Source: Bacteroides cutis
Lineage (GTDB): Bacteria; Bacteroidota; Bacteroidia; Bacteroidales; Bacteroidaceae
Assembly: GCF_900241005.1 (NCBI RefSeq)
Contig: NZ_OEST01000001.1
Coordinates: 682,001-746,000, forward strand
Reading direction: 5' to 3'
DNA length: 64,000 nucleotides
The notes under the pieces were generated by a model. That model was not told the DNA's origin. It searched no databases and saw only the letters and a list, made by a program, of their open reading frames with translations. The position numbers and the translations under genes are program-made. Shown piece after piece: positions 16,907-26,102 of the stretch (positions are counted from its first letter, which is position 1; every line of letters begins with the position of its first letter).

Positions 16907-17836
16907 ATGGATATTTTATGTACCATAGATAATAATTATGTTCAGCAATGTTGTTGCATGCTGGTATCTTTTTTTGATAATAACAGGAGAGGTAAGCATT
17001 CAGTCCATTTATTTTCAGAAAAGATGGCTCCTGAAAATCAGAATATCATAAGGAATTTGGTTGAATCTTATCAAGGCATATTCTATTATTATCAAGTAGA
17101 TTCTTCTGAGTTTGGCTCTTGTTCCATGAAAAATATGGGATATTATACAATGGCAATTTATCACAGATTGCTTATGGCTAGATTGTTGCCTGATAATTTA
17201 GATAGAGTTTTATATTTGGATTGTGATTTGGTTGTAGACGGTTCTTTGGAGGAATTTTGGGGGATGCTGTTAGACAATTATGCTTTAGCGGCTGTAGATG
17301 AACTGAATAGTTGTGCTCCGGATGTTTTTGAGAGATTGGGGTATGATGCGAAATATGGCTATTTTAATGCCGGGGTCTTATTGGTAAACTTGAAGTATTG
17401 GCGGGATAATAATCTGACTAATGCTTTCTTGGAGTATATGTCTTCACATTCTGACAAACTGAAGACACATGACCAAGATGTGTTGAATGCGTTGTTACAT
17501 GATAAGTGTAAACATGTTTCTCGGAAGTGGAATACAGAAGAGGCTTTTTATCATTATTATGTCATTAAAAAGTGGCGAAAAATGAATTCAAAAGAAATGA
17601 AAAAAGTTCTTTTCAATCCGGTAATTATACATTATTCATGGAAGCCGAAGCCTTGGGAGAAATCATGCAGACATCCTTTGCGGTTAAAGTACTTTTTCTA
17701 TTTAAATAAAATTACTCTTTTTTCGACTTATAAACCTTCTTTTCCTGAAAGGATGCTGGCTCATTATGATGAGTTCTATTTTAAGTTGTTACTTAGATTG
17801 GGAGTTAAGGGACACAGATTTTATAAATTAGCATGA
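16907..17836 (+). CDS. glycosyltransferase family 8 (LgtC/WaaJ-like)
   Basis: About 309 residues from ATG 16907 (MDILCTIDNNYVQQCCCMLV); the frame is open to a TTG at 16877, which overlaps the previous stop. Family motifs: IYHRLLMARLLP, VLYLDCDLVV (the DxD is DCD), GYFNAGVLLVNLKYWRD, HDQDVLNALL, and VIIHYSWKPKPW near the C-terminus. GT8 enzymes retain configuration and usually add galactose or glucose to LPS core. The stop overlaps the next start as ATGA. Confidence 0.9.
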   Translation: MDILCTIDNNYVQQCCCMLVSFFDNNRRGKHSVHLFSEKMAPENQNIIRNLVESYQGIFYYYQVDSSEFGSCSMKNMGYYTMAIYHRLLMARLLPDNLDRVLYLDCDLVVDGSLEEFWGMLLDNYALAAVDELNSCAPDVFERLGYDAKYGYFNAGVLLVNLKYWRDNNLTNAFLEYMSSHSDKLKTHDQDVLNALLHDKCKHVSRKWNTEEAFYHYYVIKKWRKMNSKEMKKVLFNPVIIHYSWKPKPWEKSCRHPLRLKYFFYLNKITLFSTYKPSFPERMLAHYDEFYFKLLLRLGVKGHRFYKLA

Positions 17837-18660
17837 GTAAAATGAGGGATAAGGGATATACACTTGTTTCCATTGTAGTTCCATGTTATAATCAGGCAGT
17901 ATTTTTACCTGATACATTGGACTCTGTACTGTCACAAACGTACAAACATTGGGAGATTATAATAGTGAATGATGGTTCTCTGGATGATACGGAAGTTGTT
18001 GCCCGGGAATATATGTTAATGGATTCTCGAATTCATTATGTGTATCAGGAAAATGCAGGTTTACCGGCAGCTAGAAATAGGGGAATTGAACAAGCTCAGG
18101 GAGAATTTATCTTGCCTTTGGATTCTGATGATATCATAAAACCTGAATATCTTGAAGAAGCGATGAAAGCTTTCGAGAAAAATCCACGGTTGAAAGTGGT
18201 TTATTGTCTTGGGGTTATGTTTGGAAAAATAAATGAACCGTGGGATTTAAGGTATAGGGGATACCGAAACCTTCTTGTAAGGAATGCTTTCTTTTGCTCA
18301 TCAATTTTTAGAAAAAACGATTGGTTGAGAATTGGTGGTTATGATGAAAACATGCGAAAGGGATATGAAGATTGGGAGTTTTTTATCCGTCTCCTAGATG
18401 AACATAGTCTAGTGTATCAAATACCTCAGCCTCTATTTTATTATCGTACTAAGGAATGTTCTATGACTATTTTGGCTTCACAAAAAGAGACGGCAACTCA
18501 GATAGAAGCTTATATGTACTCTAAACACCAAGAACTGTATATTTCTTATTATGGAGGAATTTTAACGGCTTTGCATGACTTGAGTTGGTTCAAAGAACGT
18601 CGGGAACGAAGTAAAAATAAATGGTATAAAAGACTTTATCATAGATATATAAAGAAATAG
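17833..18660 (+). CDS. glycosyltransferase family 2
   Basis: 275 residues. GT-A motifs: SIVVPCYNQAVFLPDTLDSV, IIIVNDGSLDDT, NAGLPAARNRGIEQAQGEF, LPLDSDD, and YEDWEFFIRLLDEH as the catalytic-base region (ED). It overlaps the preceding GT8 stop by 4 bp. Third gene of the operon. Donor and linkage unknown. Confidence 0.9.
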   Translation: MSKMRDKGYTLVSIVVPCYNQAVFLPDTLDSVLSQTYKHWEIIIVNDGSLDDTEVVAREYMLMDSRIHYVYQENAGLPAARNRGIEQAQGEFILPLDSDDIIKPEYLEEAMKAFEKNPRLKVVYCLGVMFGKINEPWDLRYRGYRNLLVRNAFFCSSIFRKNDWLRIGGYDENMRKGYEDWEFFIRLLDEHSLVYQIPQPLFYYRTKECSMTILASQKETATQIEAYMYSKHQELYISYYGGILTALHDLSWFKERRERSKNKWYKRLYHRYIKK

Positions 18661-18664
18661 CAAA

Positions 18665-19633
18665 ATGGAAGTTACACCTTTGGTATCTGTTGTGATACCA
18701 GCCTATAATAGTGAGAAAACACTGGATACTTGTATCAAAAGTGTCACCACCCAGAGTTATTCTAATCTAGAGATTATTGTTGTAAATGATGGTAGTAGTG
18801 ATGACAGCAAAAGTATTATAGAAGGTTATGTTATTCGGGATCCTCGTATCGTTTTGATTGATAAATCGGCTAATGAAGGTTTAGTACAGGCACGGTACGC
18901 CGGTGTGGAAGTTGCCAGTGGAAAATACATTCAATATTTGGATAGTGATGATATCTTACGTGAAGGGGCAATAGAGCATTTGGTGAAAAAAGCGGAAGAG
19001 ACAAATGCAGATATAGTGGTGGCTCCTTTCTTTTATTGTGGGGATGGAACTTTACAGAAATCCTTGTTTTTTATTTTTGATGAATTGTCTGGTATAGATT
19101 ATCTAAGAAACGTGATGATGTGGAAAGCACATTGGTGTGTATGGTCCAAATTTCATTTACGTTCTCTATATCAAAACCCTATAGAACGTCCTGATATTTC
19201 GTTGGGTGAAGATGTCATTCTTTCCACTCAATTACTTTTTTATGCAAGAAAAGTAGTACCGATTTATCAAGAGGTAGTTGATTATAATTTTACTTCATCA
19301 TCGATGTCTCATTCTGATAATTTTGATGATGTTAAATATGAAGACTTTAAAGGGTACGTGAAATGGTTTAACGATTTTATGCGGACGAAAGGATTGGTAG
19401 ATGTCTTAAAGAAAGAAATTGCCTTTTTTCATCTGAAAGCTGTTCAAACACAATTTGGTTGGAGAAAGATAGAAGATGTTGATAAGGAGATGAGAAACCT
19501 TATTGCCAATATCAAGCTTTATCCTGAATTCTCTAAGGCGTTGACAAGAAGAGAACGTAGACTTGTAGCTTTATATAGGTTTTCACATTGGTTAGGGTAT
19601 CAAAAACTGAAAAGTTATCGAAGAAAAAAGTAG
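18665..19633 (+). CDS. glycosyltransferase family 2
   Basis: 322 residues. VSVVIPAYNSEKTLDTCIKS, IIVVNDGSSDDSKSI, IQYLDSDD and LGEDVILSTQLLFYARKVVP are standard GT2 motifs. The central part (ADIVVAPFFYCGD, FDELSGIDYL, HWCVWSKFHLRSLY) is shared with the gene at 21462-22454, so the two are paralogues with similar length. Fourth gene of the operon. Confidence 0.9.
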   Translation: MEVTPLVSVVIPAYNSEKTLDTCIKSVTTQSYSNLEIIVVNDGSSDDSKSIIEGYVIRDPRIVLIDKSANEGLVQARYAGVEVASGKYIQYLDSDDILREGAIEHLVKKAEETNADIVVAPFFYCGDGTLQKSLFFIFDELSGIDYLRNVMMWKAHWCVWSKFHLRSLYQNPIERPDISLGEDVILSTQLLFYARKVVPIYQEVVDYNFTSSSMSHSDNFDDVKYEDFKGYVKWFNDFMRTKGLVDVLKKEIAFFHLKAVQTQFGWRKIEDVDKEMRNLIANIKLYPEFSKALTRRERRLVALYRFSHWLGYQKLKSYRRKK

Positions 19634-19636
19634 GTT

Positions 19637-20548
19637 ATGAAGATATTTAGGAAATGGAAAGAAAGTATTTATAGAAGATTGTTGGAGGGCGGGTTGATAG
19701 CTCCTAAGATTGTGGTTCTGATAGATGGTGGAGTTTGCTCGCAGATGCACCAGTATTTATTAGGGCAATTATATGCGGGATGTGGATACAAAGTAGTCTA
19801 TGATTTATCATTTTATGATGAATTAGGACTAGACAAAGACCGTAAGTTTGTACGTAATTTTGATTTGTTGAAAGCTTTCCCTTACTTGGAGTTTAATGTG
19901 GCATCTCCAACAGAAATAGGGGTGTATAGACGGAAATATCATTATATAGGAAACAATACGACGGCAAGAATTGATGATTTTTCGTTTTTGGAGAAAGTGC
20001 CGCCCGTTTATTTAGGAGGATATTATCTTCTTCCTGCTGATGTGTGGTTACCGGCTTTTCATTTTCTTTTCAGAATGACTTCGGGGGTACTTGATGCAGA
20101 TAATATGCGGATGTGTAATGAAATAGATTCCCAACCTTACTCTGTAGGGGTACATGTTCGTAGGGGGGACTTGAAAGTGGAACAATATGATTATGGTATG
20201 CCTCCTACTTTAGAATATTATAAAAGAGCGGTTGATTATTTTATAAGAAAGTTTGAGAATTCATTTTTTTTCTTCTTCTCGGATGAACCGGAATGGGTGG
20301 CTGATGAACTTATACCCTATTTGAAGCTTTCTACTGATGAATGTAAGGTAGTGGACATAAATGGTTCCGATAGGGGTTATATGGATTTATTTCTGATAGC
20401 TCATTGTAAGCATCAGATAACTAGTAAAGGTACATTAGGTAAATATGGTGCGTTATTGCAGGATAGTCCGGAAAAAGTAGTGATACTTTGTGATGATAAA
20501 CTGGAATATCGTTACAAAGAGTTGTTACAAAATACTGTTTTCCTATAG
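19637..20548 (+). CDS. alpha-1,2-fucosyltransferase-like (GT11)
   Basis: 303 residues. [20 protein letters not shown] corresponds to the N-terminal GGLGNQ block, [15 protein letters not shown] (173-187) is the GDP-fucose motif, and [20 protein letters not shown] the C-terminal acceptor/donor block. Diverged from the GT11 at 7430-8275, it is a separate lineage. Expected to add L-fucose in alpha-1,2 linkage, producing an H-antigen-like Fuc-Gal unit. It is last in the rightward operon and converges on the GT6 gene with a 6-bp overlap. Confidence 0.82.
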   Translation: MKIFRKWKESIYRRLLEGGLIAPKIVVLIDGGVCSQMHQYLLGQLYAGCGYKVVYDLSFYDELGLDKDRKFVRNFDLLKAFPYLEFNVASPTEIGVYRRKYHYIGNNTTARIDDFSFLEKVPPVYLGGYYLLPADVWLPAFHFLFRMTSGVLDADNMRMCNEIDSQPYSVGVHVRRGDLKVEQYDYGMPPTLEYYKRAVDYFIRKFENSFFFFFSDEPEWVADELIPYLKLSTDECKVVDINGSDRGYMDLFLIAHCKHQITSKGTLGKYGALLQDSPEKVVILCDDKLEYRYKELLQNTVFL

Positions 20549-21313
20549 TTTCTTGATTAAACGGTGTAGCCATGAATCTTTTTTTCTGAGAAACTTATGG
20601 CCACCATATTCTTTCTTACTTTTATCTCGTATCATGATTTTCTCCTCAAATGGTAGTATGCTACCTTCTGGATAAAGGTAAGACGGTGACAATGTAGTAG
20701 GAGGATTTTCCAGAAAATAACGGTTTATATGTGACTCGTCGTGCCATACGGCGATGAACCTTTGTTGAAGATCCTGGTCTATTCTTCTTTTAATGGTTTC
20801 ACATAGTTTGATATATTCTTTTGTCTTGCCTCCCGAAAATCCTCCTGCATAGTAATATATTCCCTCTCCTTCGGCTATATAGGCGGTAGAATGCGGGGAA
20901 CGTTCGTATGTAAATTCATTATTATTTTTGTTGAAAAAACCGGGATGTAGGGTACCTACCAAACCATTGCCGATAGCAGGTGGTAATATTTCAAGACCTA
21001 CAGTTTGTTTGAAAAGGAGATTTGCATTGCAAAAAAACAAATAATCTGTCTCTTTGAGTAATCGCTCTTTGATTTCCAAGAAAATATGAAATCTTTTCAG
21101 CGTATTGTTGGGCCATCCTAAGTTTTTTTGATAAATCCGATGTATATGTTGGTTCTCTTTTTCTCCAAATAAAAGTTTGCTATCTGTAAATACATAATAC
21201 TCGCGTATACAATTAGGATCGTCTGAGAAAAAGTGACTTTCTGAACTTAAATAAAAATCCTTCCAAAAGATGTCATATTTGCCGGTACAGATATAGAGTA
21301 TACCAATTTTCAT
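20543..21313 (-). CDS. GT6 glycosyltransferase, blood-group A/B transferase homologue
   Basis: 256 residues, soluble (no membrane anchor, unlike the animal enzymes). [63 protein letters not shown] (153-167) and [11 protein letters not shown] (190-200) are GT6 hallmarks. The DxD of animal GT6 is replaced by NAN (96-98 in FFCNANLLF), as described for the metal-independent B. ovatus enzyme BoGT6a, which moves GalNAc onto Fuc-alpha-1,2-Gal acceptors. Lone leftward gene among rightward ones, with its own -7 box. Confidence 0.93.
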   Translation of the reverse strand: MKIGILYICTGKYDIFWKDFYLSSESHFFSDDPNCIREYYVFTDSKLLFGEKENQHIHRIYQKNLGWPNNTLKRFHIFLEIKERLLKETDYLFFCNANLLFKQTVGLEILPPAIGNGLVGTLHPGFFNKNNNEFTYERSPHSTAYIAEGEGIYYYAGGFSGGKTKEYIKLCETIKRRIDQDLQQRFIAVWHDESHINRYFLENPPTTLSPSYLYPEGSILPFEEKIMIRDKSKKEYGGHKFLRKKDSWLHRLIKKL

Positions 21314-21337
21314 ACATATTATATTTTATTGATTGAG

Positions 21338-21345
21338 CAAAATTA
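21338..21345 (-). promoter_or_regulatory. -7 box for the GT6 gene
   Basis: TAATTTTG on the minus strand, matching TAnnTTTG, 24 bp before the GT6 start. No convincing -33 box. Confidence 0.4.
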
Positions 21346-21418
21346 GAAAGAACTTATGAGATTGGATAACTTTTACTATTATTTATTGTTTTGACTGTCT
21401 TTAATGAAATTAATCATA

Positions 21419-21426
21419 TAATTTTG
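21419..21426 (+). promoter_or_regulatory. -7 box for the GT2 gene at 21462
   Basis: TAATTTTG, matching TAnnTTTG, 35 bp before the ATG. A TTTG at 21390-21393 is 25 bp away, longer than usual. Confidence 0.4.
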
Positions 21427-21461
21427 TATTTCAATTTTGTCTGATTAATAATATAAAGTTT

Positions 21462-22454
21462 ATGGCTTTTTCTAAACCTCTGGTATCAGTTATAATTCCT
21501 GTCTATAACGTTGAACATTATATAGAACAATGTGTGCGTAGTGTGATAGAGCAGGAGTATGATAATAAAGAAATTATACTTGTGAATGATGGAAGTACAG
21601 ATGGAACTATAGAGGTGGTACGCAGATGTTTTCATGATTATCCGCATATTACTATTATTGAACAAGAAAATCAAGGAGCTGCATGGGCACGTAAAAATGG
21701 ATTGGATATTGCAAAAGGTAAATATGTGCAGTATCTGGATGGAGATGATACATTATTGCCCGATGCATTGGCTGATTTGGTGGAATGTGCGGAAAAATCA
21801 CAGGCTGACATCGTGGTTGCCTCTTTTTATTTTTGTCGTCCACAGGCTGAGAAAGAAAGATCTGTCTATTTGGCTTTCGATGAGATGAATGGCATATCTT
21901 ATTTTGGGGAGATATTGGATGGTAGAGGATATTGGTGCCTGTGGTCTCATTTTCAAAAGCGGACATTATTCTATGATTACGGAGTAGAAATTGTATCCGG
22001 TATTAATTTTGGTGAAGATGCCATTTGGATGACACAACTTTTATTTCATGATCCTAAGATCGTGGCATTAAATAAAACGACAGTTAATTATAATATTAAT
22101 CCTTATTCAATATCCTATCGTCAGGAAATTGCCTGTAAACGACATAATGATTATAGAGCTTATCAACTCTGGATTGAAGATTATGTACAGAAATATGGAT
22201 ATTGGAACCGATTTGAAGAGAAGTTTGCTATTTTGCATATAGAAACAGCTCAAGTTAGTATTCGGCGAAAAAGGTTTGAGAGGACTTTTTCAGATGTAAG
22301 GCGAGTTGTTTGTGCGATAGATAAATATCCGCAATTGTCGGAAAAACTATACGGAAGGCTCTTTAAACTTGTCCGGCTGTACAAGAAATCTCCTGTGTTG
22401 AGTTTTCTTAAATTAAAATATTATGTGATAAAAGGAATGTTACTGCTTATTTGA
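21462..22454 (+). CDS. glycosyltransferase family 2
   Basis: 330 residues. VSVIIPVYNVEHYIEQCVRS, IILVNDGSTDGTIEV, VQYLDGDDTLLPDALADLVE and FGEDAIWMTQLLFHDPKIVA give the GT2 assignment. It is a paralogue of the gene at 18665-19633, sharing ADIVVASFYFC, FDEMNGISYF and YWCLWSHFQKRTLF. Last glycosyltransferase of the locus, transcribed on its own towards msbA, 216 bp away. Confidence 0.9.
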   Translation: MAFSKPLVSVIIPVYNVEHYIEQCVRSVIEQEYDNKEIILVNDGSTDGTIEVVRRCFHDYPHITIIEQENQGAAWARKNGLDIAKGKYVQYLDGDDTLLPDALADLVECAEKSQADIVVASFYFCRPQAEKERSVYLAFDEMNGISYFGEILDGRGYWCLWSHFQKRTLFYDYGVEIVSGINFGEDAIWMTQLLFHDPKIVALNKTTVNYNINPYSISYRQEIACKRHNDYRAYQLWIEDYVQKYGYWNRFEEKFAILHIETAQVSIRRKRFERTFSDVRRVVCAIDKYPQLSEKLYGRLFKLVRLYKKSPVLSFLKLKYYVIKGMLLLI

Positions 22455-22610
22455 TGGGTTTTAAACCAAGTACTTTTCCAAACGAAATAATCTTGTGTCA
22501 ATATAACATGGATAGTTATCGATTGAAGTGTATATGTATCACTCCTGAGTATTACTGTATATCTGTATGTTTTATAAAATCAATAATAACTTCTTTTAGG
22601 TAGTGAACTC

Positions 22611-22641
22611 TTTCTTATTCAATAGTTTTCCTTTATCTTTG
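22611..22641 (+). promoter_or_regulatory. promoter of the MsbA-type exporter gene
   Basis: TTTC (22611-22614, one mismatch to TTTG), 19 bp, TATCTTTG (22634-22641), 29 bp before the ATG at 22671. Confidence 0.55.
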
Positions 22642-22670
22642 CAAACTCTTAATTCACTTAATCACGAGCA

Positions 22671-24506
22671 ATGAAGGAATTCATACAATTGATGCGGCGT
22701 TTTGTGTCGCCCTATAAAAAATACATAGGTTGGGCTGTTTTGCTTAATATTTTATCCGCTGTATTCAATGTCTTCTCGTTTACTTTATTAATTCCTATTT
22801 TGAATATCCTTTTTAAAACGGGAGCAAATGATGCGGTATATCATTATATGGAGTGGGGAAGTGCCAGTTTGAAAGATGTAGCTGTGAATAATTTCTACTA
22901 TTATGTCACTCAGTTGATTGAGATTTATGGTCCGGCTACGACCTTGTTGTTTATGGGATTATTCTTGGCTTTTATGACTATGCTGAAGACCGGTTGTTAC
23001 TTTGCTTCTTCGGCGGTGATGATTCCTTTGCGTACAGGAGTTGTGCGTGATATTCGTATCATGGTGTATTCCAAGGTGCTGCGCTTACCGCTAGGCTTCT
23101 TCTCGGAAGAGAGAAAAGGTGATATTATAGCCCGTATGAGTGGTGATGTGGGTGAGATTGAGAATTCTATCACAAGTTCGCTGGATATGTTGATGAAGAA
23201 TCCGATTTTGATTATCCTTTATTTTGCGACATTGCTTATTACGAGTTGGCAATTGACATTGTTTACTCTTTTAGTACTTCCGGGCATGGGATGGTTGATG
23301 GGAAAGGTTGGAAAGAAACTGAAACGCCAATCGTTGGATGCTCAGAGCAAGTGGAGTGATACCATGTCTCAGCTGGAAGAGACTTTAGGTGGATTGCGTA
23401 TCATCAAGGCATTCATTGCAGAAGATAAAATGATTAACCGTTTTGTGAAGTGTAGTAATGAAGTGCGGGATGCTAATAATAGGGTGGCTATGCGTCAGGC
23501 GTTGGCACATCCGATGAGTGAGTTCCTGGGGACATTACTGATCGTATTGGTGCTATGGTTTGGAGGTATGCTGATTTTGGGAGAGAATTCTTCGATTGAA
23601 GCGCCGACATTTATATTTTATATGGTTATCTTGTATAGTATCATCAATCCTCTGAAAGATTTTGCAAAGGCTGGATATAATATTCCGAAAGGTTTGGCTT
23701 CCATGGAGCGTGTGGATAAGATCTTGAAGGCTGAAAATCCGATTAAAGAGTCTACCAATCCTGTACCTTTAAAGATAATGAAAGATAAGATCGAATTCAA
23801 GGATATTTCTTTCAGTTACGGTACACGTGAGGTACTTCACCATGTAAATCTGACGGTGCCGAAAGGAAAAACTATAGCATTGGTGGGACAGTCTGGGTCG
23901 GGAAAATCGACGTTGGTAGATTTGTTGCCGCGCTATCACGATGTACAACAGGGTGCTATTACGATTGACGGCATCAACATTAAGGATGTGAAGGTATCCG
24001 ATTTGCGTGGCTTGATTGGTAATGTCAATCAGGAGGCTATCCTGTTTAACGATTCATTCTTCAATAACATAGCTTTCGGTGTGGAGAATGCTACCATGGA
24101 ACAGGTGATTGAAGCGGCTAAGATTGCTAATGCGCATGATTTTATTATGGAGACGGAACAAGGTTATGACACGACAATCGGTGACCGTGGTGGTAAGTTG
24201 TCCGGAGGTCAGCGTCAACGGGTCAGTATTGCACGGGCCATCTTGAAAAATCCGCCGATATTAATTCTGGATGAGGCTACATCGGCACTCGATACGGAAT
24301 CGGAACGCTTGGTACAGGAGGCTTTGGAACGTTTGATGAGAACGCGTACCACGATTGCTATTGCCCATCGTCTTTCTACGATCAAGAATGCTGATGAAAT
24401 ATGTGTGTTGTATGAGGGTAAAATTGTGGAGCGTGGCAAACATGAAGAACTCTTGGAGAAGAATGGCTATTACAAAAGATTGAATGATATGCAATCGTTG
24501 GGTTGA
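22671..24506 (+). CDS. ABC exporter, MsbA-like (lipid A/LOS flippase)
   Basis: 611 residues, a half-transporter: N-terminal six-helix membrane domain (residues about 15-320), then an ATPase domain with Walker A GQSGSGKST (about 405), signature LSGGQRQR (about 508), Walker B ILILDEATSALD and the switch His in IAIAHRLSTI. MsbA flips lipid A-core across the inner membrane. Placement next to the glycan locus fits export of the finished lipooligosaccharide, but a lipid or peptide exporter of the same family cannot be excluded by sequence. Confidence 0.85.
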   Translation: MKEFIQLMRRFVSPYKKYIGWAVLLNILSAVFNVFSFTLLIPILNILFKTGANDAVYHYMEWGSASLKDVAVNNFYYYVTQLIEIYGPATTLLFMGLFLAFMTMLKTGCYFASSAVMIPLRTGVVRDIRIMVYSKVLRLPLGFFSEERKGDIIARMSGDVGEIENSITSSLDMLMKNPILIILYFATLLITSWQLTLFTLLVLPGMGWLMGKVGKKLKRQSLDAQSKWSDTMSQLEETLGGLRIIKAFIAEDKMINRFVKCSNEVRDANNRVAMRQALAHPMSEFLGTLLIVLVLWFGGMLILGENSSIEAPTFIFYMVILYSIINPLKDFAKAGYNIPKGLASMERVDKILKAENPIKESTNPVPLKIMKDKIEFKDISFSYGTREVLHHVNLTVPKGKTIALVGQSGSGKSTLVDLLPRYHDVQQGAITIDGINIKDVKVSDLRGLIGNVNQEAILFNDSFFNNIAFGVENATMEQVIEAAKIANAHDFIMETEQGYDTTIGDRGGKLSGGQRQRVSIARAILKNPPILILDEATSALDTESERLVQEALERLMRTRTTIAIAHRLSTIKNADEICVLYEGKIVERGKHEELLEKNGYYKRLNDMQSLG

Positions 24507-24544
24507 TGAAGGTAAGTCGGGAGAAAAGGATGTCCTCATCGGAT

Positions 24545-25183
24545 TTATTTTCGTCCGAAGTCAGCTGGAATTTCACCCCATTGTTTGGTTTCCCATTTTA
24601 AGACAGGTGTGCTGTAGGAGTTTTCTCGTAACCACTTTTCAGCACGTTCTATCAACTGAAAAAGTGCTTCGGTTTTGGCATCACGTGGCAGTTTGGTTTT
24701 GCACTTTTTCTGTTTAACCCAATTGATGGCGTTCACGCTGTCACTGTATATGGGCATATCAAATCCTTTCTGCTTTAACAAAGCAAGACCGTGTACGATG
24801 GCTAAGAATTCACCGATATTATTGGTGCCATACATAGGACCGAAATGGAAAATCTGTTGACGACTTGCTACGTGTACGCCCTGATATTCCATCGCTCCCG
24901 GATTTCCGCTACAAGCGGCGTCTACCGCCAAGCTATTTTCTACGACATTGACGGAAGAAATTCTTGTTCCATTGGAACTGGATGCTTTGGTGCTTGAGGT
25001 GGTGTTTTTCCCTAAATATGCATAAGGAGAACAGACAAATGCGTTTTGTGCTTCCTCAAGAGTGTCAAATGATTTGTATTTCGCACCATTGTACCCTTTG
25101 GTTTGCAGTTGGCATGCGGTCCAAGTATCATAAATACCGGGTGAAAAGCCTGCCCAAACGACGTAATATTTCTCTTTCTTCAT
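24545..25183 (-). CDS. ribonuclease HI with N-terminal viroplasmin-like domain
   Basis: 212 residues from ATG 25183 (MKKEKYYVVWAGFSPGIYDT); the frame is open to 25216. The N-terminal 50 residues (YYVVWAGFSPGIYDTW, YKSFDTLEEAQNAF) are the caulimovirus viroplasmin/hybrid-binding domain. The C-terminal RNase H domain has the acidic residues in AVDAACSGNPG, NIGEFLAIVHGL and IYSDSVNAINWV. It removes RNA from RNA-DNA hybrids. RNase HII is also encoded in this window (55487-56089). Single leftward gene. Confidence 0.9.
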   Translation of the reverse strand: MKKEKYYVVWAGFSPGIYDTWTACQLQTKGYNGAKYKSFDTLEEAQNAFVCSPYAYLGKNTTSSTKASSSNGTRISSVNVVENSLAVDAACSGNPGAMEYQGVHVASRQQIFHFGPMYGTNNIGEFLAIVHGLALLKQKGFDMPIYSDSVNAINWVKQKKCKTKLPRDAKTEALFQLIERAEKWLRENSYSTPVLKWETKQWGEIPADFGRK

Positions 25184-25192
25184 AATTAGCCT

Positions 25193-25200
25193 CAAAGTTA
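25193..25200 (-). promoter_or_regulatory. -7 box for RNase HI
   Basis: TAACTTTG on the minus strand, a TAnnTTTG match 10 bp before the start codon, which implies a very short leader. Confidence 0.35.
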
Positions 25201-25522
25201 CAAATAAATTTTGCAAAACAGAACAACTTTTCGTCTTGTTTGATTTTACCCCATTTCATCGGAAAAAGGTATGAATTTACTGTAATAAAAAGATTTGTTG
25301 AAGGTTGGAAAATATCCATTGTCAGACTTTGTCAGCCTTAAGTTTTGGTTAAAGATTGATTATTCGTTTATTTTGTATCATTGAGTTTAATTGGTTAGCG
25401 GTATGAATTGGAATCTTTTTTATATATGATGAACCAATGTTATTACTAACAAGAAATTTCCCAATTTACTATTGAATATTATCAGATTCTACAATCTAAA
25501 TATTTTATTTAAAAATTGTGTC
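25201..25522. other. AT-rich intergenic region, no feature recognised
   Basis: About 320 bp between RNase HI and the small broken gene. No hairpin with a T tract, no repeat and no coding pattern was found. A partial -7 box, TTATTTTG, lies in TCGTTTATTTTGTATC near 25368. Confidence 0.4.
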
Positions 25523-25958
25523 GTGAAAAAGAAAATTATTATTGGAGTTACAGTTTGTTTTATGGCTGTGTTTGTACACTTGCTACTGAGACAGAATTCT
25601 AATTTAGTGGGAATTGGTAAAGTCTAATTATTCTATAGGGTTGGGATGTATATATCAGTGTGATAGTCTTCTTTATTTCCAATTTTCTAAAAGTGGTTTT
25701 CTACAATCTATATTGTATGATTTGGTTCAGAAGAAACAAATATATTGTGGTAAAAGATTGACGGATAAAGCAGGTAAATCAGTCCCGCTTTTCCGATTAA
25801 TTGACGGAGTTTATAAAGGGAAATTTTGGGGAATTATAACTCCGGAAACGATTGACTACGCCTTATGTAAAGAACCTAAAGATTATCCTGAATTATTCCG
25901 TAAATATAATACTGCTACTGACAATCCTGTTATAGCATTTTATAGGGTTATTAGATAG
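25523..25958 (+). pseudogene. small membrane-anchored or secreted protein, frameshifted
   Basis: A GTG at 25523 opens a 34-codon frame with a basic start and one hydrophobic stretch (KKKIIIGVTVCFMAVFVHLL) that stops at 25627. A second frame, open from 25614 to 25958, continues with KSNYSIGLGCIYQCDSLLYF and ends YRVIR. One extra base near 25620 would join them to about 145 residues. I recognise no family. Alternatively the downstream frame is read on its own from the TTG at 25614, but it would then lack an export signal. Confidence 0.5.
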
Positions 25959-26102
25959 TTTAATTGTTTATAAGAACTTCAGGAATAAGAACGTTGAATT
26001 TTGTCCTTTTATCTAAACATTGGGAGGAGAAGAACAATTCTGCCGGTATGTTTGTTCCTATATAAAGATAAGTTTATGATAATGAAATAGAAAGAAGAAT
26101 AT

